The notes: generated from the letters alone by a model not told the origin. 64,000 nt of DNA from Zoogloea dura (GCF_012927165.1 NZ_JABBGA010000016.1:57152-121151), one strand, 5' to 3'. Shown: positions 37,295-46,190, counted from the first letter of the stretch. A program made the numbers and translations.

Positions 37295-40200
37295 TGCTTC
37301 ACCTCCGGATGGGCGTGGCTGCTATCACCGACAGACGGCGCCTTGCTGGCGCGGCCGCTCAGCCACTTGAAGAACAGGGGAATGAAGATGGTGGCGATGA
37401 AGGTGGCGGCGATCATGCCCCCCACGACACCGGTCCCCATCGAACGGCGGGCGGCAGCGCCCGCGCCGGACGAGATGGCCAGCGGCAGCACACCCAGGAT
37501 GAAGGCCAGGGAGGTCATCACGATGGGGCGGAAGCGCAGGCGGGCCGCTTCGATGGCCGCATCGACGATGGGCATGCCCTCGGCCTGCTTCTGGGCTGCG
37601 AACTCGACGATCAGGATCGCGTTCTTCGCCGCCAGGCCGACCAGCACCACCAGGCCGATCTGGAAGTAGATGTCGTTGGGCATGCCGCGGAAGAGCACGG
37701 CCAGCAGGGCGCCGAGCATGGCGAAGGGCACGGCCATGATCACCGCCAGGGGCAGTGACCACTTTTCGTACTGGGCTGCCAGGATCAGGAAGACCATGAT
37801 GATGCCGAAGACGAAGGCGATCACCGAGGCGCTGCCGGTACGCTTTTCCTGGAAGGCCTGGCCGACCCACTCGGTTCGGTAGCCCTCGGGCAACATCTCC
37901 TTGGAGACTTCCTCTACCGCCTTGATGGCGTCGCCGGAGCTGAAGCCAGGTGCAGCGCTGCCAAGGACCTTGGCCGAGACGAAGCCGTTGAAACGCTCCA
38001 CCAGTTCGGCGCCGGTGATGGTCTTGACGGTGGCGATCGCCGACAGGGGCACCATGGCACCGCTGTTCGAGCGCACGAAGGGCTTGAGCAGGTCTTCCGG
38101 CTTCATCCGGTAGGCGGCGTCGGCCGACACCTGGACCTTGTAGGTCTTGCCGCTGCGGTTGAAGTCGTTGACGTACAGGGTGCCGGTGCTGGCCTGCAGG
38201 GTGGCGTAGATCGAGTCGAGGGGAACGCCCATCGACAAGGCCTTGGGTTCATCCACCTCCACGTAAAGCTGCGGTGCGGTGACCCGGAAGAAGGTGTTGA
38301 TGCCGGTGAGCTCGGGACGCTTCTTGAGGGCTTCGACGAACTGCCCCGTCACCGCCGCCAGGTTGCGTGCATCGCCGTCCGCGCGGTTCTGCACATAGAC
38401 CTCGAAGCCGCCGGCCGTGCCCAGACCCTGGATGGGGGGTGGATTGAAGACCAGGCCCATACCGTCGGACAGGCTCATCCCGATGCCCATGAACTTGCCG
38501 GCCATCTCGCCGGTGGTGACCGTACGCTGCTCCCAGGGCTTGAAGATGATGAAGGTCGTGGCGACGCTGGGCCGGTTGTTGCCGGTGATGAAGTCAGTGC
38601 CGTTGATGAAGAAGATATTCTCGACATCATCGGACATGATGCGTTGACGCATCTGTTCTGCCGCAGCGCCGGTGCGTTGTGCAGAGGCGCCATCGGTGAG
38701 CGTGACGAAGCCGAACAGGTAACCCTGATCCTCTGCCGGCACGAAGCTGCCCGGTACCAGGCGCAGCAGGCCGCCCGCGCCGGCGATGGCGAGGATGAAG
38801 AACAGACCGCCAATGATGCCGTGGCGCAGGGTCAGGCCGACGATGCCGGTGTAGCTGCGGGTGAAGCGGTCGAACAGCCGGTTGAAGGGCCGGAAGAGCG
38901 GCTTCTCCTCGTGGGTCGGCTTGAGCAGCAGGGCGCACAGGGCAGGCGTCAGGGTCAGTGCGACGATGCCAGAGATCACCACCGCCACCGCCACGGTGAC
39001 GGCGAACTGCTGGTACAGCTTGCCGGCGATGCCGCCGAGGAAGGCTACCGGCACGAATACTGCGCACAACACCAGGACGATTGCGATGACCGCGCCGGAT
39101 ACTTCGCGCATGGCCTCGATGGCCGCATCGCGGGGCGACAGCTTCTGCTCGCTCATCAGGCGCTCGACGTTCTCCAGCACCACGATGGCGTCATCCACCA
39201 CGATGCCGATGGCCAGCACCATGGCGAACAGGGTCAGGGTATTGATCGAGAAGCCGAACAGCCACATGCCGGCAAAGGTGCCGATCAGGGACACCGGCAC
39301 CGCCACGATGGGGATCAGGGTGGCGCGCCAGTTCTGCAGGAACAGGTAGACGACCGCGATCACCAGGATGGCGGCTTCGATCAGCGTATGCACCACCTCC
39401 TTGGCGGATTCCTGGATGAAGCGGGTGGTGTCGTAAGGTACGAAATACTCGATGCCCTTGGGGAACTGCTTGGACATTTCGTCCAGGCGTGCGCGCACCT
39501 TCTGGGCGGTGTCGAGGGCGTTGGCGCCGGACTGCAGGTAGATGCCCATGCCAGACACGGGGGCGCCGTTCACCCGGGCGCTGCGGTCATAGCCATCGGC
39601 TCCCAGTTCGAGACGAGCGACGTCCTTCAGGCGAACCAGGCCGCCAGGCCCCTCGGCCCGCAGCACGATGTTGCCGAAGTCCTCGGGGGTAAGCAACCGC
39701 CCTTTGGCCGTCACCGTATAGGTCAGTTGCTGACCATTCACCACCGGTTCGGCGCCGATCTTGCCTGCTGCGTTCTGGGTGTTCTGCACCTTGATCGCGT
39801 TGGCTACGTCGGATGTGGTGATGCTTAGCTTCGCCATCACGTCCGGCTTCAGCCATACCCGCATCGCGTACACCGGGTCGAACTGCTGGGCGTCACCCAC
39901 ACCGGGGATCCGGCGGATCTCCTCGACGATGTTGAGGGCGACGTAGTTCGACAAGTAGAGCGCATCGTAGGATTGATCAGGGGAGCGCAGGGCCGCAAAC
40001 ATGAGGATGTTGTTGGAGCGCTTCTGGACCAGCACGCCGGTCCGCCGCACATCGTCGGGCAGGCGCGGCTCGGCGACCTTGACCCGGTTGTTGACCGCGA
40101 TGAGCGCGGTGTCCGGGTTGGTGCCCACTTCAAACGTGGCGGTGATGCTGACCGTACCGTTGGAGGTGCTCTGGGAGTTGTAATAGAGCAGGCCCTCCAC

Positions 40201-40413
40201 GCCCGACAGCTGCTCCTCGATGGGAGCGGCCACGGTCTTGGACAGGGTTTCGGCGTTGGCGCCGGGGAAAGTGGCGGAAATGATCACCGTGGGCGGCGTG
40301 ATCTCCGGGTATTGGGCCACCGGCAGCGTCAGCGAGGCCATCAGGCCGGCGATGACGATGATGATGGAGATGACCGATGCGAAGATCGGTCGGCTGATGA
40401 AGAAGCGTGACAT
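37291..40413 (-). CDS. HAE1-type RND multidrug efflux permease (AcrB/MexB/TtgB-like)
   Basis: This 1040-residue inner-membrane proton/drug antiporter has 12 TM helices and two large periplasmic loops. The N-terminus MSRFFISRPIFASVISIIIVIAG is typical. The proton-relay aspartates are in AIGIVVDDAIVVLENV and the matching lysine in GLAAKNAILIVEFA. The periplasmic and hinge segments (FVPYDTTRFI, PVAQYPEI) agree with the AcrB/MexB/TtgB group. It lies between the adaptor (14 bases upstream) and the outer-membrane channel. Confidence 0.95.
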   Translation of the reverse strand: MSRFFISRPIFASVISIIIVIAGLMASLTLPVAQYPEITPPTVIISATFPGANAETLSKTVAAPIEEQLSGVEGLLYYNSQSTSNGTVSITATFEVGTNPDTALIAVNNRVKVAEPRLPDDVRRTGVLVQKRSNNILMFAALRSPDQSYDALYLSNYVALNIVEEIRRIPGVGDAQQFDPVYAMRVWLKPDVMAKLSITTSDVANAIKVQNTQNAAGKIGAEPVVNGQQLTYTVTAKGRLLTPEDFGNIVLRAEGPGGLVRLKDVARLELGADGYDRSARVNGAPVSGMGIYLQSGANALDTAQKVRARLDEMSKQFPKGIEYFVPYDTTRFIQESAKEVVHTLIEAAILVIAVVYLFLQNWRATLIPIVAVPVSLIGTFAGMWLFGFSINTLTLFAMVLAIGIVVDDAIVVLENVERLMSEQKLSPRDAAIEAMREVSGAVIAIVLVLCAVFVPVAFLGGIAGKLYQQFAVTVAVAVVISGIVALTLTPALCALLLKPTHEEKPLFRPFNRLFDRFTRSYTGIVGLTLRHGIIGGLFFILAIAGAGGLLRLVPGSFVPAEDQGYLFGFVTLTDGASAQRTGAAAEQMRQRIMSDDVENIFFINGTDFITGNNRPSVATTFIIFKPWEQRTVTTGEMAGKFMGIGMSLSDGMGLVFNPPPIQGLGTAGGFEVYVQNRADGDARNLAAVTGQFVEALKKRPELTGINTFFRVTAPQLYVEVDEPKALSMGVPLDSIYATLQASTGTLYVNDFNRSGKTYKVQVSADAAYRMKPEDLLKPFVRSNSGAMVPLSAIATVKTITGAELVERFNGFVSAKVLGSAAPGFSSGDAIKAVEEVSKEMLPEGYRTEWVGQAFQEKRTGSASVIAFVFGIIMVFLILAAQYEKWSLPLAVIMAVPFAMLGALLAVLFRGMPNDIYFQIGLVVLVGLAAKNAILIVEFAAQKQAEGMPIVDAAIEAARLRFRPIVMTSLAFILGVLPLAISSGAGAAARRSMGTGVVGGMIAATFIATIFIPLFFKWLSGRASKAPSVGDSSHAHPEVKQ

Positions 40414-40427
40414 GGATGCTTACTCCC

Positions 40428-41645
40428 TCAACCCTTGGCCGGGGCGGCAGGGGCAGCTCCAGGCTTGTTGCCGGGCGCGCCGGGGCCTTCGCCGGGGCCA
40501 TGAGGGGCCACCGGGGCGCCGGGGCGGACCTTGATCAGGTTGTCCACGATGACCTTGTCGCCGGCCTTCAGGCCACCGAGGATGACCCAGTCGGTGCCGA
40601 CCCACTGGCCGGTCTTGACCGGCCGCGGCTCGACCTTGTTGTCGGCGTTGGCGAGCATCACCACGGCGCCCTTGTCGGTCTGCATCACCGCGTTCTGGGG
40701 CACCTTGAAGACGCCTTCGCGCTCACCGGTGAGGAGGCGGGCGCGCACGAACTGGCCGGGCAGCAGGGCGCCGTCGGCATTGGGGAACTCGCCCCGCAGC
40801 TGGAGAGTGCCGAGGGCCGGATTGACCTGGCTGGCCGCGAAGTTGAGCTTGCCGCGTACCGGGTAGATGCTGCCGTCCGGCAGGATCAGTTCGACCCCGC
40901 GCACGCCCTGGGGCTTGAAGCGCCCGCTGGGTGTCGCGGCGTTGAGTTCGGCTTCGGACAGGGAGAAGCGCACCCACATGGGGTTGAGCTGGGTCACGGT
41001 GGTGACCAGGCCGTTGGTGCTCACCAGGTTGCCCTCGGAGACTGCGGCACGGCCGCTGACACCCGAGACCGGCGCGGTCACGGTGGACCAGGTCAGGTTG
41101 AGCTCGGCCTGGCGCAGGGCGGCCTCGGCGGACTGCACGGCGGCCAGGGCGGCGGAGTTGTCGGAGGTGGCGGTGTCGTATTCACGCTGGCTGATGGCCT
41201 GCTGGGCCAGCAGGCCCTTCAGGCGGGCAGCCTCGCGCACGGTCTGCTCGGCGCGGGCCTTGTTCTGGGCCACCTGGGCCCTGGCCTGGGCCACGGCCAC
41301 ATCGAAGGGTTCCCGATCGAGCTGGAAGAGGGGCTGGCCGGCCTTGATCGCGGTACCTTCCTCGTACAGCCGTTTGGTCAGGATGCCGCCCACGCGGGCC
41401 CGGATTTCCACCTCGCGTGCGCCTTCGGTCTGGGCGACGGCCTCCACGCTGGTCTCCACCTTGGTCGGCTGCACCTCGAGGATGGTCACCGGCAGCGCCT
41501 GAGGGGCGCCTCCCGGCGGGCCGGCGGGTTGGTCCTTGCCCGTACAGGCGGCGAGGATACAGAGGCCGAGCAGCAGCGGCGGCGTTGCGAAACGGCGGAC
41601 GGCGGCGGATGGAGATGGCTTGCGGGAGAGCGGTCTTGTGGTCAC
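40428..41645 (-). CDS. RND efflux periplasmic adaptor (AcrA/MexA-like lipoprotein)
   Basis: The protein has 405 residues with a lipobox CILAAC (Cys34). Lipoyl-type halves flank a coiled-coil hairpin (about 100-170), followed by beta-barrel segments with VRFSLSEAELNA. The C-terminus is rich in Pro, Gly and Ala. It links permease and outer-membrane channel. It is the first gene of the pump operon; its promoter region holds the palindromic operator 41692-41709, shared with the divergent TetR gene. Confidence 0.93.
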   Translation of the reverse strand: MTTRPLSRKPSPSAAVRRFATPPLLLGLCILAACTGKDQPAGPPGGAPQALPVTILEVQPTKVETSVEAVAQTEGAREVEIRARVGGILTKRLYEEGTAIKAGQPLFQLDREPFDVAVAQARAQVAQNKARAEQTVREAARLKGLLAQQAISQREYDTATSDNSAALAAVQSAEAALRQAELNLTWSTVTAPVSGVSGRAAVSEGNLVSTNGLVTTVTQLNPMWVRFSLSEAELNAATPSGRFKPQGVRGVELILPDGSIYPVRGKLNFAASQVNPALGTLQLRGEFPNADGALLPGQFVRARLLTGEREGVFKVPQNAVMQTDKGAVVMLANADNKVEPRPVKTGQWVGTDWVILGGLKAGDKVIVDNLIKVRPGAPVAPHGPGEGPGAPGNKPGAAPAAPAKG

Positions 41646-41691
41646 GTTGACCTCCGGGGGTGGATTTTTGGATGTTGTTAGGGCATAGTTT

Positions 41692-41709
41692 ATACATTCA
41701 AGAATGTAT
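41692..41709. promoter_or_regulatory. AcrR/TtgR-type operator
   Basis: ATACATTC-AA-GAATGTAT has perfect 8-bp arms and a 2-base spacer. It resembles the AcrR operator, which carries TACATACATT and AATGTATGTA arms. It sits midway between the pump operon and the TetR gene. A TTTACA-N16-TAAACT promoter-like pair on the minus strand spans it, so binding would block pump transcription. Confidence 0.82.
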
Positions 41710-41752
41710 GTAAAGTATTCCCAGAAGCTTTTTTGGATATCTGAAATTCCAT

Positions 41753-42358
41753 ATGGTTCGCAAGACGAAGGAAGAAGCCGAGGTTACCCGCCGCCACATC
41801 ATTGATGCGGCCCGGCAGGTCTTTCGGGATTGCGGCGTCCGCAGTTCAACCCTGGAAAAAGTGGCCGCGGCAGCAGGGGTTACCCGGGGCGCGGTTTACT
41901 GGCATTTCCGCAACAAGACCGAGCTTTTCTTTGCCATGCGGGAGGAGGCCACGCTGCCTTTTGTCGATCGCGTCGTGTTCGATCTCAACGCTGCCGACCC
42001 CCTGGCCGGGATCGAGGTGGCGCTCCGGGAGATCTTCGTGATCCTCGAGGATCATGCCGACGTCCGCGAGATATTCGAGATCCTCAGCTTCAAGTGCGAA
42101 TATGTGGACGAGTTCAAGCCCATGATGGGCTGCAGCGACGGCCAGATGGAGTTCCTGCAAAAGCTCACCGAGGCCTACCGGCAGGCCGGTGAACTGGGTG
42201 CCCTGAGGCCGGGCTTGAGCGCCAGCGATCTGGCCCACGACACCTTCCTGTTCATTGGCGGCCTCATCAAGCACTGGTTGGCAGCTTCGCCGAACCAGCG
42301 CTTTCGCAGCGACGCGCTGAGCCTGATCCACAACCACATCATGCTGCGCCGGATCTGA
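41753..42358 (+). CDS. TetR-family efflux repressor (AcrR/TtgR-like)
   Basis: The protein has 201 residues. The N-terminal MVRKTKEEAEVTRRHIIDAARQVF and recognition region GVTRGAVYWHFRNKTELF are almost diagnostic of AcrR/TtgR. The C-terminal ligand domain has DPLAGIEVALREIF and FEILSFKCEY. It is divergent from the RND pump with the operator palindrome between them, so it should repress the pump and itself until a toxic ligand binds. Confidence 0.93.
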   Translation: MVRKTKEEAEVTRRHIIDAARQVFRDCGVRSSTLEKVAAAAGVTRGAVYWHFRNKTELFFAMREEATLPFVDRVVFDLNAADPLAGIEVALREIFVILEDHADVREIFEILSFKCEYVDEFKPMMGCSDGQMEFLQKLTEAYRQAGELGALRPGLSASDLAHDTFLFIGGLIKHWLAASPNQRFRSDALSLIHNHIMLRRI

Positions 42359-42534
42359 GCGCCAGGCAGTCCCCACGGGGGCTCGCCTGCCGGCCTTGAT
42401 GTGGTGGATACTATGACCCGACGACGGAGTGTGCCGGGCCCGGGCCGAAGACTGACAAGGGCCTGCTTGGCCAACGAGCTCGCAGCCCTTCCCAGCCGCG
42501 CGTCTATAAGGACAACAGATCAAGGAGACTGACC

Positions 42535-42978
42535 ATGAGTGAACCTACAGGCATGCCCTGGACCGACAACTACCTGCTGGGTTACACCCCGATGGACGAT
42601 ACCCACCGGGAGTTCGTCGAAGTGGTGGATGCCATGCTGAGCTGCGACGATGCCGATTTTCCGGCGCGTCTGAGGGCATTCATCGAACACGCCGAAAAGC
42701 ACTTCGCCGACGAGAAGGCCTGGATGCAGGCCAGCGATTTTCCCGCCACGGACTGCCATGTGGATGACCACGAGGCAGTGCTCGGTTCGGCCCACGAGGT
42801 GGAGCCCCTGGTGCTGGAGGGCAATCTGGAGATAGGCCGCAGCTTTGCTGCCGAGCTGGTCAAGTGGTTTCCCGGCCATGCCGACTATCTCGATTCGGCC
42901 CTGGCGCACTGGCTCGTGAAAAAGAAGGCCGGTGGCAAGCCCGTGGTGCTGCGCAGGAATGTGACGCTCGCCGAGTAG
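42535..42978 (+). CDS. Bacteriohemerythrin
   Basis: This single-domain four-helix-bundle oxygen-binding protein has 147 residues. All di-iron ligands are present: H24 (DDTHREF), H56 and E60 (HFADE), H75 and H79 (CHVDDH), H115 and D120 (HADYLD). The start is preceded by AAGGAGA. It is a separate unit downstream of the TetR gene. Such proteins bind O2 for storage, delivery or sensing, often in microaerophilic or denitrifying bacteria. Confidence 0.93.
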   Translation: MSEPTGMPWTDNYLLGYTPMDDTHREFVEVVDAMLSCDDADFPARLRAFIEHAEKHFADEKAWMQASDFPATDCHVDDHEAVLGSAHEVEPLVLEGNLEIGRSFAAELVKWFPGHADYLDSALAHWLVKKKAGGKPVVLRRNVTLAE

Positions 42979-43048
42979 ATTCCCGTTGCATCCAGCCCCG
43001 GGCTGGATGCGCAACCATCACCTTCCATAAACTCCGGTTCCGCATCCA

Positions 43049-43603
43049 ATGAGCGGCGCACGTACCAGCCATTCCCACCCGCTGCAGATCGCCGAGGTGC
43101 GTGCCAGCCTGGACCACGGCCGTATCGGCATCACCTTTTGCCCCGGCAAGCACGACCAATGGGCAGCCACCGGCGCCTGGGCGCGCGACCTGGGTGTGGA
43201 CCTGGATGCCATCGCCACCTGGGGCGCGCGCTTGGTGCTGACTTTGGTGGAGCCGGTGGAGCTCACCGCCCTGCGGGTTCCGCAACTGGGGCACGAGGTG
43301 CATCGGAGGGGGATGCAATGGATGCATCTGCCGATCGCCGATTTCAGCACTCCCTGCCAGGACTTCGAGCGCAAGTGGGAGGGCCAGGGGCCGCAGATCC
43401 GCGCGCTGCTCCGTGCTGGCGAGGACGTGGTGGTCCATTGCAAGGGCGGCCTGGGCCGGGCTGGCATGATCGCCGCCCGGCTGCTAGTTGAGCTGGGCAT
43501 GGACCCGGAGCAGGCGATCAAGGATGTGCGCCGGGCCCGCAAGGGAGCCATCGAAACCACGTCCCAGCTGGCACTGGTGCGACGAACCCGGCCGATTCCC
43601 TGA
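43049..43603 (+). CDS. Dual-specificity/tyrosine protein phosphatase
   Basis: The protein has 184 residues. The P-loop HCKGGLGRAG gives catalytic Cys131 and Arg137 (HCx5R), and the likely general acid is Asp98 in LPIADFSTP. The overall pattern (ITFCPGKHDQWAATG..., TWGARLVLTLVEPVEL) resembles CDKN3/KAP-like phosphatases found in many proteobacteria. It lies 18 bases upstream of a kinase-fold gene on the same strand, so the pair may write and erase the same phosphate mark. That pairing is inferred. Confidence 0.88.
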   Translation: MSGARTSHSHPLQIAEVRASLDHGRIGITFCPGKHDQWAATGAWARDLGVDLDAIATWGARLVLTLVEPVELTALRVPQLGHEVHRRGMQWMHLPIADFSTPCQDFERKWEGQGPQIRALLRAGEDVVVHCKGGLGRAGMIAARLLVELGMDPEQAIKDVRRARKGAIETTSQLALVRRTRPIP

Positions 43604-43621
43604 TTTGGAGCCGGACGCCGC

Positions 43622-44317
43622 ATGATTACCGGGATGTCCGTGATCGACACCACCCTGATGCGGCGCATCGGCGGGCAACTGGGCAGCAATCCGGGCGGAA
43701 TCTACCAGGACGAAAGCGGCCAGCGCTATTACGTCAAGACCCTGGAGTCGCCCGCCCATGCCTGCAACGAATGGCTGGCCGCCCAGCTCTACCTCCTGGC
43801 TGGCGCCCCCACCCTCAACTACGTGCGCACCCGCGCGCCCGATCAGATCGCGACCGAGCTGGTGAGCCTGGATAAAAGACAGGTCGCCCACCTGAGCGAC
43901 ATCGAGCGCCGGCAGGCCCGGCACTGGCTGGGAGTCCACGCCTGGACCGCCAACTGGGATGCGGCCGGCTTCCACGGCGACAACCAGGGCGTGGCGCAGG
44001 GACGGGTGTTAACCCTGGACGTGGGCGGAGCCCTGGACTTCCGCGCCCGGGGCGACCCCAAAGGCAGGGCTTTCGGCTGCCAGGTGGGCGAGCTCGACAG
44101 CCTGCGTGCCAATCCTGACAATCCTCACGCCTGCAGTCTGTTCGGTGGCATGGATCAGGACGAGCTGGCTGCTGCCATCTGCGTCGTGACCCGCCTTCCC
44201 GACGACCGGATCCGCGCCCTCATTCTCGCAGCGGGTGGCCGGACGGCGCTCGCGGACAAGATGATCGCGCGGAAGGGCGATATGGCGCGAAGGCTGGCAG
44301 GGCTGGTGGCGGCCTGA
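43622..44317 (+). CDS. Small HipA/PI3-4-kinase-like kinase-fold protein
   Basis: This 231-residue protein has a glycine loop QLGSNPGGIY (19-28), an ATP lysine in YYVK (Lys39) and a helix glutamate (Glu50). The catalytic loop is NWDAAGFHGDN (111-121) and the metal motif LDVGGALDFRARGDPKG (Asp133). This ordering matches compact HipA/phosphatidylinositol-kinase-like proteins, although a full HipA (about 440 residues) would be twice as long. GGAG lies before the ATG. It is the second gene after the phosphatase. No HipB-like partner is adjacent, so a classical toxin-antitoxin role is not supported. Confidence 0.65.
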   Translation: MITGMSVIDTTLMRRIGGQLGSNPGGIYQDESGQRYYVKTLESPAHACNEWLAAQLYLLAGAPTLNYVRTRAPDQIATELVSLDKRQVAHLSDIERRQARHWLGVHAWTANWDAAGFHGDNQGVAQGRVLTLDVGGALDFRARGDPKGRAFGCQVGELDSLRANPDNPHACSLFGGMDQDELAAAICVVTRLPDDRIRALILAAGGRTALADKMIARKGDMARRLAGLVAA

Positions 44318-44334
44318 CGCGCGACTCCCTCCCC

Positions 44335-44361
44335 GGGGCCACCCGGCAGTCCGGTGGCCCC
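44335..44361. terminator. Hairpin between convergent genes
   Basis: GGGGCCACC (44335-44343) pairs with GGTGGCCCC (44353-44361), and the loop can pair further. It lies between the kinase-like gene and the convergent dehydrogenase. There is no strong T-tract, so efficiency is uncertain. Confidence 0.5.
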
Positions 44362-44374
44362 GACCGAGGCAGGC

Positions 44375-45226
44375 TCAGCTATAGCTGTAGAAGCCCTGGC
44401 CGCTCTTGCGGCCCAGGTAGCCGGCATCCACCATTTCCTTAAGCAGGGGGGCGGGGCGGTACTTGGGATCATTGAAGCCGGCGTAGAACACTTCCATCAC
44501 CGACAGCATGGTGTCCAGGCCGATCAGGTCGGCCAGGGCCAGGGGGCCGATCGGGTGGTTGCAGCCGAGCTTCATGCCTTCGTCGATGTCGGCGGCGGTG
44601 GCCAGGCCCTCCTGCAGCGCGAAGACCGCTTCGTTGATCATCGGGCAGAGGATGCGGTTCACCGCGAAGCCCGGGCTGTTGCGGGCCACGATCGGGGTCT
44701 TGCCGATGGCGGTGGTGAAGGCCTGCACGGCGGCGAGGGTCTCGTCGGAGGTTTGCAGGCCGCGGATCAGCTCGACCAGGGCCATCAGCGGCACCGGGTT
44801 GAAGAAGTGCATGCCGATGAAGCGCGACGGGGAGGACACCGAGGCCGCCAGCTTGGTGATGGAGATCGATGAGGTGTTGGTGGCGATGAGGGTGCCGGCC
44901 GGCACGATGCCGTCGATTTCCTTGAGGATGCGCAGCTTGAGGGCCTCGTTCTCGGTGGCCGCCTCGATCACCAGGTCGGCGCCGGCCAGGTCGGCGTAGG
45001 CGGTGGTGCCGCGGATCAGGGCGAGGGCCGCGTCCTTGTCGGCGGCGCTCAGCTTTTCCTTCTTGACCAGGCGGTCGAGGCTGCCGGAGACGGTCTTGAT
45101 GCCACGCTCGACGGCTTCGGTGGACACATCCACCATCACCACCCTGATGCCTGCCACTGCACAGACCTGGGCAATGCCGTTGCCCATGGTCCCGGCGCCG
45201 ATCACGCCGACGGTTTGAATTGCCAT
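44375..45226 (-). CDS. hbd: 3-hydroxybutyryl-CoA dehydrogenase
   Basis: This 283-residue cytosolic enzyme interconverts acetoacetyl-CoA and 3-hydroxybutyryl-CoA with NAD(P)H. The Rossmann motif GVIGAGTMGNGIAQ is near residues 7-20. The catalytic region is FIGMHFFNPVPLMALVE and the C-terminal domain has NRILCPMINEAVF and GCNHPIGPLALADLIGLD. The start at 45226 has AAGGAG upstream; the frame opens further at 45448 without support. It is a single-gene unit, useful for polyhydroxybutyrate or beta-oxidation-type metabolism. Confidence 0.93.
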   Translation of the reverse strand: MAIQTVGVIGAGTMGNGIAQVCAVAGIRVVMVDVSTEAVERGIKTVSGSLDRLVKKEKLSAADKDAALALIRGTTAYADLAGADLVIEAATENEALKLRILKEIDGIVPAGTLIATNTSSISITKLAASVSSPSRFIGMHFFNPVPLMALVELIRGLQTSDETLAAVQAFTTAIGKTPIVARNSPGFAVNRILCPMINEAVFALQEGLATAADIDEGMKLGCNHPIGPLALADLIGLDTMLSVMEVFYAGFNDPKYRPAPLLKEMVDAGYLGRKSGQGFYSYS

Positions 45227-45456
45227 GCTGTTGCTCCTTGTTGCGTTGGTTTTTCCATAGCTTTTATAGGCAGGAAACCTGGCGCGCTGCGTCAGCAGCG
45301 ATGTTGCGAACGGGCGGCCAGCCATCCTGCGCTGCGCAGCATACCTTACCGTATGGAGGCCGCAACCATCGAATGTGAGCGCTGCCCGGTTTTCACCCAA
45401 GTACGTGGCGATACCTGCAACCCGGCCTGCTTTCTTGTCGCACCGCAAAATAAAAT

Positions 45457-45485
45457 TTGACTCGATCAGGCCGATCGTCTAATAT
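45457..45485 (+). promoter_or_regulatory. Sigma-70 promoter of tRNA-fMet
   Basis: TTGACT (45457-45462), a 17-base spacer and TAATAT (45480-45485) lie just upstream of the tRNA, predicting a start near 45492. The remaining 230 bases back to the hbd start hold no gene. Confidence 0.8.
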
Positions 45486-45499
45486 CTTGTTTCTCCAGA

Positions 45500-45577
<78 letters not shown>

Positions 45578-45579
45578 AC

Positions 45580-45627
45580 AAAAGCGTTAAGGCTCAAGCA
45601 TTTAGGTGCTTGGGCCTTAACGCTTTT
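45580..45627. terminator. 48-nt hairpin directly after tRNA-fMet
   Basis: The 21-bp arms 45580-45600 and 45607-45627 pair throughout, with one T-G pair, around a 6-base loop. Arm ends are AAAA and TTTT, so it can terminate in both directions. It starts four bases after the tRNA CCA. Confidence 0.8.
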
Positions 45628-45646
45628 CGGGCTCGGATCTCAGCTT

Positions 45647-45696
45647 GTGCCCACTCAGTGCCCAAACCGTGCCCGTTCTGTGCCCGTTCTGTGCCC
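45647..45696 (+). repeat. Five GTGCCC hexamers at exact 11-bp period
   Basis: GTGCCC occurs at 45647, 45658, 45669, 45680 and 45691, each followed by a 5-base spacer (the last two internal spacers are both GTTCT). The one-helical-turn period and the position between tRNA and integrase genes suggest arm-type binding sites for the integrase or a directionality factor. Confidence 0.75.
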
Positions 45697-45795
45697 GGAC
45701 AAAATTCCGCTTTTTCCGAACCGTGAATGGTTTGACCTTCGGTCACCGTGCCAGTTAGGCGCGGTGACCGGGCTTGCGTGATTCCCTCTTGCCGT

Positions 45796-46038
45796 CTAGC
45801 CGTTGCTGTCAGCGAGCGGAGCTGGAGAGGCCTGCTCACTCTTTTGGTACTCCAGCAAGTCAGGCAGCCCACAGTTCAGGTAGACGCATAGAGCGTCCAG
45901 GACATCGAGCTCTACGCGCTCGGCGGTCTCGTGATACAGGCGGGTCAGCGTTCCCCGGTTGATGCCCGTGTCCCGTGTGACGTCGCTGATCTTCAGCTTC
46001 CGCTCGCCAAGGAGGCGGGATAGGTGGCACTTGATCAC
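45796..46038 (-). CDS. Small XRE/Cro-type regulator of the integrative element
   Basis: This protein of about 80 residues is nearly all helix-turn-helix: MIKCHLSRLLGERKLKISDVTRDTGINRGTLTRLYHETAERVELDVLDALCVYLNC, matching the HTH_26/YozG-like group. GTG at 46038 with GGAG six bases before it gives the family-typical N-terminus; a TTG at 46056 is an alternative. It is divergent from the excisionase-like gene across a 152-bp gap with repeated AGGTC motifs, and probably acts as the lysogeny-type repressor of the element. Confidence 0.85.
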   Translation of the reverse strand: MIKCHLSRLLGERKLKISDVTRDTGINRGTLTRLYHETAERVELDVLDALCVYLNCGLPDLLEYQKSEQASPAPLADSNG

Positions 46039-46071
46039 GTTGCGCTCCGAATACAAAAAATGATCTTTAGA

Positions 46072-46117
46072 AGGTCAAAAAGGTCTTTGGTAGGTCTTCT
46101 TTTTGTGTAGAATGGTC
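46072..46117. promoter_or_regulatory. Repeated AGGTC motifs in the XRE/excisionase control region
   Basis: AGGTC occurs at 46072, 46081 and 46092, with TGGTC at 46113. They overlap a TAGAAT -10-like element (46108-46113) facing the excisionase-like gene. They are likely binding sites for the small XRE regulator or the excisionase. Confidence 0.5.
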
Positions 46118-46190
46118 TCCAGTAGATCGTTTTGAAGCTATCGAGCAACAAAACGCCCTGCTGAAAGATCAATTCTACGGAGAAGTCCTC

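Noticed and set aside
43622..44317. HipAB toxin-antitoxin system
   Set aside because: The protein is about half the length of HipA and no HipB-like gene is adjacent; the neighbour is a phosphatase.
45647..45696. CRISPR array from the regular GTGCCC repeats
   Set aside because: Repeats of 6 bases with 5-base spacers are far too short, and no cas gene is present.
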